Source of the DNA: Cladochytrium replicatum
Taxonomy: Eukaryota; Chytridiomycota; Chytridiomycetes; Cladochytriales; Cladochytriaceae
DNA length: 64,000 bases
Direction of reading: 5' to 3'
Assembly (NCBI GenBank): GCA_025526935.1
Contig: JAHLKD010000142.1
Location: 23,433 to 87,432, forward strand
Of the stretch, positions 53,552 through 64,000 are shown piece by piece. The notes under the pieces were generated by a model. It made no database searches, was not told where the DNA came from, and was given only the letters and a program-made list of their open reading frames with translations. Numbering within the stretch: position 1 is the stretch's first letter; each line of letters begins with the position of its first letter. A program made the translations under genes and the position numbers.

Positions 53552-56234
53552 ATGTCGGATATTGTCAAAGATCGTAGTCAAGCTGAGGCCGCTCAGCCAG
53601 ATATCGGGCGAAGGGAAGCACCACATCTGCCTCTGTCGACAATGGATCTCGGTCTAGACGTGAGGATCAGGATGTTGTTACACATTAGTCCCAGGCTTAT
53701 TTCGCTGTAGTTGGATGATGATCTCGAAGAAGCCATCTTTCGCAAAGAAAGCATGGTAGACTCAATTATATTACGTGCAGAAGGTTTTTACAACGTTGAC
53801 TTCACAGGATGGGCAAAGGAAAACTTCACAAGGCAAAAATTCCAAACGATCAGGTAAATTAGATTGAACTCCACACCTCATACTTATGAAATGTGCAGTG
53901 AAGTCATGGTCAAATGTACCAGCGCCAACGCTATCTCCATATGAGCTACAAGAAAAAAACTCTCGCTTGCAACTTGAGACTGAAAAGCTAAAGAACACAG
54001 TTCAGTACCTTCGAAAGGAGCTGTCAGGTTAGCCACGTTCGCATTTTGCATGATATTAAACTGAACAGCAAACAAAGATACTATGGCGTCTGGTAAAGAA
54101 GAAGCTGTTGTACCTCCATCCGCAGAAGCGACAATAAGAGGGGTAAATGGAATAATTGATGCACGGGATTCAAAGATTGTAGAACTTGCAAAGAAGGTTC
54201 GCATAACAACTCGCATGATATTTAACTAAGCTTTGTGAAGGTTCGAAAATTGACTATGGCACTTGAAAGAGAGAAGACTCGGAACTCCAAGCTACAAAAT
54301 AGTTTAAAGGTCTCGGTTAACAAAGGTCACCTTAGGGACAACTATTGACTCTTTACATCATAGGAATCAGAAAGCGTTCGAAAAGGAACTGAAACCACAG
54401 CAAACTTGGTTGAGAACATCAGTGTTGGACATGACTCCGAAACTTTGAAGAATGACGTTAAACAAGCTAAGGACAGATTAGCCCAGGTGAGCAATATTTC
54501 CTTAGAATGGCAAAGTAATTAACTATAAATAGACAATTCGTAAGCTCGAAGAAGAGAGATCTACTGTGCAAGCATTGCGAACTGAGCTTCGGCTGACCCA
54601 AAAAGCCTTAGTTTCAGAAGTTGGAGATGGCAATCCATTAAACAAAGTAATTAAACATATCCTGCTAGTCTTTTCTCTCATTAACCAAAGTTAAGATTTT
54701 ACAATCGCCAGGAAATTGGAAGGGCCGCTCTCAAATGATTGCACTCCAGAAAGTAAACATTAAGGTTCATTGTTTTAAAGCTCAACTGAAAAGAATTGGA
54801 AAGGTGAAGATTAAGGAATTGCAGGAAAAATTGGCACAATATGAAATAGAGGACAGCAACGAGCTGCCCAACAACTCATCCTTTTCGATGAGTGAACTGT
54901 TTGAGCAGAAAAACAGAATGTCGATACAAAGAATGGAGCAAGAGCGCAAAATACTATTAGAGAGAGCAGCTCTTGAAAATGAAGTGAGAAATTGTTCCTT
55001 TTGGAGTTTATATCAATAGTGACTTTGTTGTATTCATTTCAGTCTTTGAAAGCTGAAAACACAGAACTGAAAGCAAAGCAAGAGTCTTTCACAGCCCGAA
55101 TCAGGTTTGTTGTCATGTTTGTAGTGAGTGCTTATTTATCCAAAATCCCTTAATATATGAGGTCCCTTGAAAAGATGTGCAAAGACTACAAAGACAAGAT
55201 TTCAACGTTAGTTGAGAAAATACAGCGAAATGATCGTTTTGTTCATGCACTCAAGGATGAGCTAGAAAGAGTGAAAGTAAGTCATAACATTGAAGTATTG
55301 ACAATTGCTGAAGTTGAAGCCAGAGCAAAAAAAAGAAATCAGATGATAACCTGTTTCAAAATATGCGACAGCTGTGCGGAGAACAAGTGGGATATATGAT
55401 AATTCACATCACTATCATTATAAATATTTCACTAGGAAGCACAAATAAACAGTCAGAAAACCCAAATAGAGGAACTGCAGCAAAGAATTGGGCAAAAGCT
55501 AGGCAGCAAGCCAAAAGAACCTATGATGTCGTCAATTATATCAAAGACAATTGTGGAGAAAGAAACTGTAGTTGACTGGAAAGCAGTAATACGTGTGATG
55601 ACTGTGAATCAGGACAAGCTCTTAGAACTCAAAAAGATTCTTGAACTGAAGTTGAAGGAGAAGGAGAAGATAGTAGAAGACATGAGTAAGAGAAAGATAC
55701 AAATATTTAGAAAATTTGTTCACAAATTGGGCTTTAAGCACAAGCACTCAAATTAATTCAGCCAAAAAGTGCAAAATCAGAAGCGAGCAATGGAGCAAGA
55801 CCATCAACTGCAGTTGGATTTGACAAAAATGATGTAATTCAACTTTTGCATTCCAGAAACCTTTGATCTTTACCTTCGTTTTATAGAGAGCAAGGTTGAT
55901 GGCACGTATTGAGCTATTAGAGGATGAAAATGAAGCACTACAGTGTAAGAGCTATTTTACAAAAGATTATCCAGACTAATACAAACTGTGTATTTCTAGC
56001 AACTCTCAAATCATCCCGAGGAACAAATGCGCAGGAGCTAAAGGTAAATAATGTTTCATATGTTAACCACTTAAATCTGACACAAGTTTACATCAAAAGA
56101 TCTGCACCGACATTGCACAACGTGCAAATGAACTTGTGAAAAAGATTGTATCTGAGCACTATGATACTAAAAACTCACCAACTCTCCCAGAATATTGGAG
56201 CCAAAACGGAGAGATAGGAATAACTCAAGTGTAG
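53552..56234 (+). CDS. Many-exon coiled-coil protein, possibly CCDC13-like (cilium/centrosome)
   Basis: About 14-16 small exons encoding almost continuous coiled coil. Clear pieces are YELQEKNSRLQLETEKLKNT, VRKLTMALEREKTRNSKLQN, TIRKLEEERSTVQALRTELR, the non-helical GWKGRSQMIALQK, then VKIKELQEKLAQYEIEDSNE, LERAALENE, SLEKMCKDYKDKISTLVEKI and VDWKAVIRVMTVNQDKLLEL, ending KIVSEHYDTKNSPTLPEYWS near 56234. The GW(K/R)GR(S/A)QxIxALQ block recalls CCDC13, a ciliogenesis protein, fitting a flagellated fungus; this name is tentative. A/T-rich with short introns, unlike the GC-rich genes to the left. Confidence 0.68.
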
Positions 56235-56789
56235 AGTGCGCCAGTATTAAAATAAATAAATTTGTGAGAGACTTGCTGTCATATTGAAACAAAGTCATAA
56301 ATGTCTTGAGAATGATAATTCGGGCAAGGAAATTTGCTGAAGGAACACTGTTCTCTGCACAATGTTTCACTAGATCATAAATTCTTTCTGTACCGTTACA
56401 TCTTTATTCTGTACTTGAATTTCAAGCTTGATATGTGTGCTTGATAGACACAACTGTTGTTAATGGAATCAAATCAAAGTCTGTTAAGACTGACAAATAC
56501 TCTATTTTTTTTTGGCAGCCTCTGAAAATGTTACTACCAATAAAACGTGGACAGAAACAACCTGGTCAACATCCAGAACAATCACAAGACTAAACTATTA
56601 ACTTCTTCAAGTCGACAGTGATTGAGCAAGCAGATTTCTTCAATCAAATTTCCCATCACTGTCCAGAGTGGATGGATTGCTGTATCAAGTTGAGGATATT
56701 GATTGTGCCAGTTTAGCAGCATTGTGGAATACTATGGTAAATCGGCATATTCGGAGTAGGGTATAATCTGTTCGAACGTGATTGAGTAG
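56235..56789. other. Gap between coiled-coil gene and the LINE block
   Basis: A/T-rich; no gene seen. The truncated 3' side of LINE copy A lies at its right border. Confidence 0.5.
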
Positions 56790-57681
56790 AGTCAACTAAC
56801 CTTTGGACTGAAGTAGCGCATAATACAAGTAATATTACCATATGTGGTAACAACATAGAAGACAAGTAAGTACGCGTTTCCACCATCACTCAGTGTGGGG
56901 AGACTCTCAAGCACACGGGCACGGGCATTGGCAGCAGCAGCAGCATGAGTGTGTGGACCACGAGGTCCACGTGGGGCAGGTCGACTAGACGGGGGGCGAG
57001 GGTTAGGAGCACCAGAGTTCCCAAGATCGTCCTGAATTGGAGGATTACCATGCAGTTGTCTAGGGGGAAGGCACACAGGCGCAGCCACATCATCATGGCG
57101 GGAGACAGGGGCAACCGGAGGTGAAGGCGAAGGCAGCGGCCTCCCAAAGCGACCCACCAGATCCTCGGCCATATCACGACAAACACTAAAAAATTCAGCA
57201 GGAGTGTCTCTCAGCAAATGTGCAAGCATAGGATCCAGCATCGCCAACCGATCAAAGGTTGCACAAACAGATCGCATCTGAGTGAGAACGACACGGAGAT
57301 CGGCCAGAGATGCAACACTCGAGGGAGCAGCCACAGCAGCAAGAACCCGGACACTGGGCAGATGTGATCGAGAACGAGAACGGGAGCGACCATGGGGCAA
57401 TTCATGTTCAGCAGGTCTTTTGGCGCGTCGGTCACGTGATCGGAAATCACGTGATTCGGAATTTTCATCCTCCCCCATATTCACATCATCAGCCCAGTGA
57501 ATTGGAGAGGCAGGAGCGGAGAATGGAAGCTGTGGAGCGGAATTTTCAACAGAGGAGGCATCAAAAATCCCGGTGCCACTAGAAAGTCCATCACGGGGCA
57601 CAGCGGGTGGTGCGGCGGGCGGCGCGGCATGCAGCGCATCAGGCGGTTGCACATGCGGAGCGCTGGGAGGCGGCATTGATT

Positions 57682-57686
<5 letters not shown>
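56790..57686 (-). mobile_element. LINE copy A: 5' part only (ORF1-like)
   Basis: On the minus strand, directly after a (CT)n tract, an ORF starts MPPPSAPHVQPP and runs through IHWADDVNMGEDENSE, KRPAEHELPHGRSRSRSRSH and a helical region (ADLRVVLTQMRSVCATFDRL) to a Pro/Arg-rich end. The same start opens copy B at 61083. This is the 5' region of a non-LTR element (gag-like ORF1). No reverse transcriptase follows, so the 3' part is missing, which is unusual because LINE copies normally lose the 5' end. Confidence 0.78.

Positions 57687-57716
<30 letters not shown>
57687..57716. repeat. (GA)n microsatellite at the 5' end of LINE copy A
   Basis: About 30 bp of pure GA dinucleotides joining the 3' end of copy B to the 5' end of copy A (minus-strand sense: B, then (CT)n, then A). 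Confidence 0.95.
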
Positions 57717-57717
<1 letters not shown>

Positions 57718-60700
57718 TTTTTGTTTTTGAAACAATATGAGGATTTTTTTTTTGAACTTCATAATATGTATTTATTGTCCAACCAATACATATCACCCGC
57801 TGGTGCAAAATCCAAATACAAGTGTAAAAATACACGTAAATTGGCAGCACATGGGGAGCCGTGCGAGCCGTAGGAAAAGTAAAATGTTTCAAAACACTAA
57901 GGCATATCCAAATCAACAAAAGCAGACAAGATACAATCAGGAGCTGGAGACAAAACTAACTCATAACCAAGACAGTTTGACCAAATGCGGTTAAGTGCAC
58001 GAAGAACAAGAACCTACTGGGAAAAAGCAGGCGAAGGATAAAAAGGCCGTGGTGAAAGCATATCAATTGCAATGTCAAGAGGTAGGCGGGGATCATCAGG
58101 CGGGCCTAGATCAAAACTAGCAGACAAACTAGCACGCAAATGTAGACACACAGAGACATGGGCACGCGACACTTCAGGGGCATCATGACAGTTCCTACAA
58201 TAAGGTCGGGGGTTTGGAAACAGGCAGCCAAGCCGATATAGCAGGAACAAACGAAGACATACTGTTGGGAGATGTTGGTGTGGGGGTAGCAACAAAGGGT
58301 GGCGAAGTTTCAAATTGCGGACAGGGGCAAACGAAACTGCAATTGGTCCATTATGCGCAACAGCTAAAGACTGAAAATGCAACATCAACGGATGAAGTGG
58401 GAGCACAGCAGGCATAGGAACAATGAGATCATTGTGACAAGCGGAAAAATAAGGAGATGAACCATAACTGACTGGATATGACTGATGGAATTGCAACACA
58501 GCAGCTGGTAACAGAGGGCTGGAATCACTAGTACTTCAGCCTGAACTCAAAAGTAGGAATTTGCGCAAACAGCAACAAACCAACACGCGAAGTGGTATGG
58601 GCTGTCGAAAACAGACGACACAGTGCATGATAACAAAAACGCTCGAGTACCTGAAGCTGAGCAGTGGAAGGCCGAATAAGTGCAAAACCAAACTCAAGTG
58701 AAGGTCTAATAAAAGACAAAAACAACAACCTGGCAACACGAGGAGCAGACCCACCAAAGTACGAGACATAAGGTGCAAAAGATACAATGAGGCACGAGCT
58801 TTCTCTAAGCGATGATCAATAGTTGCAGCAAGATCAAACCCTTCAATAGTAAAATAGTGACCAAGGTATCTAAATGAAACCTCTACAGGGAGGGCAGAGC
58901 CATGAAGCCTCAAGGGGGTGGGTAACCGTTGAGAAGATAACACAGCACACTTTGAAGGTGAAAACACAAAATGAGAAGCTAAAGCAAAATCTTCACAAAT
59001 TTTCAATGCACGTTGGGCCTGCTCAGGGGTGGCAGAAAACAAAGCTATGTCATCAGCAAAAAACAACGAATTGAAAACAGGAGTGTTATAAGAAAACCTA
59101 GCAAGATGAGAAGATTCACGACGAAGGAGCTGTGCTAAAGGATTGATGAAAACTGAGTACAAGAACGGAGACAAAACAGAACCTTGAAAAAGACCTCGTG
59201 GAAGCGAAAACAAATCAGAAGAACGATTCTCTATAACAACCTGAGAAGAACAACGATCAAACATACTCATCAAAACAGAGATCAAAAGGTTTGGAATTCT
59301 GGGAAATTGACGAAGACGTTCCCACAAAAGAGGCCTATGCACAGTATCATACGCTGCTTTAATATCTAAGAAAGTAACACAATAAGGCAGAGCAGTGCGG
59401 GAAGCCCGTCGAAGGGTAGCATCTAATGCAAAAACACACTCAACACCTGAACGATTGGCCTGGAAACCAGCTTGGGCGGGATCAAGTTTACCTACATAAG
59501 CTACAAGCATAGGAAGCAGGGTATGCTCAAAGATTTTTCTATCAACATTGGTTAACGTAATGGGGCGGTACTGACTAATATCACCAATGGAGCCCTTATT
59601 CTTCCAAACAGGTAACAACAAGCCAGCATTCCATGCAGAGGGCGACAAACCTGAACGGAAAATAGCAAAGTTGAACAAAAAGGATAGCAACATCAGAAGC
59701 TAACGGCTTAAATAACTCAGCTGGAATATGGTTTGGGCCAGGAGCAGAGTTGTTTGGGGAAGAACGAATAGCACAAACAAAGTCACTAACACTAACTGAC
59801 ACAGAATCATTCAGCGCATGTAGACGAACGTGTTCTGCACTGGCAGAGGATTGTGCAAACTGAGTCTGATAAACGGAGGCAAAGTGATTGCGATAATGAG
59901 ATAAAGAGGCAGGATCAGACAATAAACCACTTGCAGCTGAGCGCCGTTGATGACACCTACGCGCGGTGGAAAGAACTTTGCTAACCTCGGTTAAAGAACT
60001 AGGAGAAGAACTAAACATATTGTCGCCAGAAGCCTCTCGAGCTCGCTGAGAAAGGGACCAAGTACGAAAAGCTTTGACACGCTCACGCGATAGCCGGTCA
60101 CGCTCCAAGCGGCAATACTCAACTAAAACAGGATCAGGATCATCACAGGAAGAAACAGCTAAATAGTGCTTATGAGCAAGTAAGTAGCTCCGTCGCAAGG
60201 CCACTAAATGCGGCGGCAACAATGGCAGGGCAGGGCGACGGCGAACTAAACTGGGGGGTCCAATGACACAAGCAGCACAGGAAGTAACAAAGGACAAAAT
60301 AATATCTAATGCAGAGTCAATACATCCCTGTGCAACATCCACAGACATTTGGGCAAAGGCGGGAGCTTCTAAAATTGGACTGAGCGCAGCATTGACATCA
60401 GCAAGGGTGGGATCAAAAAACAAATGTCCCACATCCTCCATTGCTTGAAAGACAGCAGGTTCACGCAACAGATGAGCAGCCCAGCGCTTGTGGGGGGGTG
60501 CAGCAGAGGGAGCGCTGGCATTGGGAGGAGCAAAAGAAAAAACAGCTGTAACCGGAAAGTGGTCAGAAGCCCAAGGCATAAACTCGCCGTCAGCTAGACG
60601 ACTATGAACTATGTAAGAAATAGGATCACATTGAAGCAGAGGATTGACAAACAACAAATCGATAATGGAGTCACCATTGCGAGAAGAAAATGTGGGGTTA

Positions 60701-61082
60701 TGACAGGAAGGGTGCTTAACTAGAGAGAAACTAGTGGCAGAAATAAATTGCTGACACTGGGCAGATGTGATCGGGAACGAGAACGGGAGCGACCACGGGG
60801 CAATTCATGCTCAGCAGGTCTTTTGGCGCGGCTGTCATGTGATCCGAAGTCACGTGATTCGGCATTTTCATGCTCCCCCATATTCACATCATCAGCCCAG
60901 TGAATTGGAGAGGCAGGAGCGGGGAATGGAAGCTGTGGAGCGGAATTTTCAACAGAGGAGGCACGGGGGCGCGAACGGGCCTCAAAAATCACGGTGCCAC
61001 CAGAAAGTCCATCAGGGGGCACAGCGGGTGGTGCGGCGGGCGGCTGCACATGCGGAGCGCTGGGAGGCGGCATTGATTTTTG
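57717..61082 (-). mobile_element. LINE copy B: internally deleted non-LTR retrotransposon with reverse transcriptase remnants
   Basis: Minus strand from 61082: ORF1-like start (MPPPSAPHVQPP) up to SHLPSV, then an abrupt join to the end of an AP-endonuclease domain (NPTFSSRNGDSIIDLLFVNP, ASDHFPV). Next is reverse transcriptase: APGPNHIPAELFKPL, WKNKGSIGDISQYRPITLTN, TFLDIKAAYDTVHRPLLW, LFQGSVLSPFLYSVFINPLA and FNSLFFADDIALFSATPEQ. The end has a Cys/His motif (YCRNCHDAPEVSRAHVS). Frame breaks near 59650, 58730 and 58500 make it inactive. The APE plus RT plus C-terminal CCHC order is that of non-LTR elements of the I/Tad/L1-type groups. The 3' end meets A-rich sequence at 57720-57760. Confidence 0.88.

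Positions 61083-64000
<2,918 letters not shown>

Overview
The window is nuclear DNA of a zoosporic, chytrid-type fungus (inference). Fungal marks are a CPA1-type carbamoyl-phosphate synthase with an arginine attenuator peptide in its leader, a fungalysin protease, a HAP2/NF-YA factor and many short GT-AG introns. Remnants of an axonemal dynein intermediate chain and a cilium-type coiled-coil gene argue for a flagellated stage. The coding density is that of a compact genome, apart from decayed genes and a LINE block at the right end.

Left part (1-18 kb): kinesin-3 (partial, -); first member (P1) of a four-TM, Pro/Tyr-tailed membrane protein family (+); a SAM methyltransferase (+); CPA1 with a spliced attenuator uORF (-); a fungalysin (+); a decayed repeat gene (-); a CarRP-like lycopene cyclase whose phytoene synthase half is shortened and lacks its Asp motifs (-); and a VASt-domain membrane protein without a visible GRAM domain (-).

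Middle (19-46 kb): four head-to-tail relatives of the four-TM family (G1-G4, -), three of them from a roughly 1.6-kb tandem duplication; NSA1/WDR74 (-); a BTB/T1 protein (+); a two-finger zinc-finger factor (-); an Lnt-like membrane nitrilase (+); a dead GDSL esterase (+); a PhzF plus O-methyltransferase pair (-); the sixth four-TM member (P2, +) followed by a scrap of the same methyltransferase that follows P1; PEX3 (+); an unresolved gene (-); HAP2/NF-YA with a two-base frame disruption in the conserved domain (-); and a broken DNAI4-like gene carrying a LINE 3' fragment.

Right part (47-64 kb): a KA1-tailed protein kinase, CCT7/CCT-eta, a small single-pass membrane protein, a many-exon coiled-coil gene (all +), then at least three head-to-tail LINE-type retrotransposon copies (-) joined at (GA)n/(CT)n microsatellites.

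The strongest candidates for undescribed biology are the six-copy four-TM family with conserved intron phases and variable Pro/Tyr tails, the chytrid attenuator uORF, and the half-degenerate carotenoid enzyme. Exon limits were read by hand from splice consensus and reading-frame continuity; no search was run.
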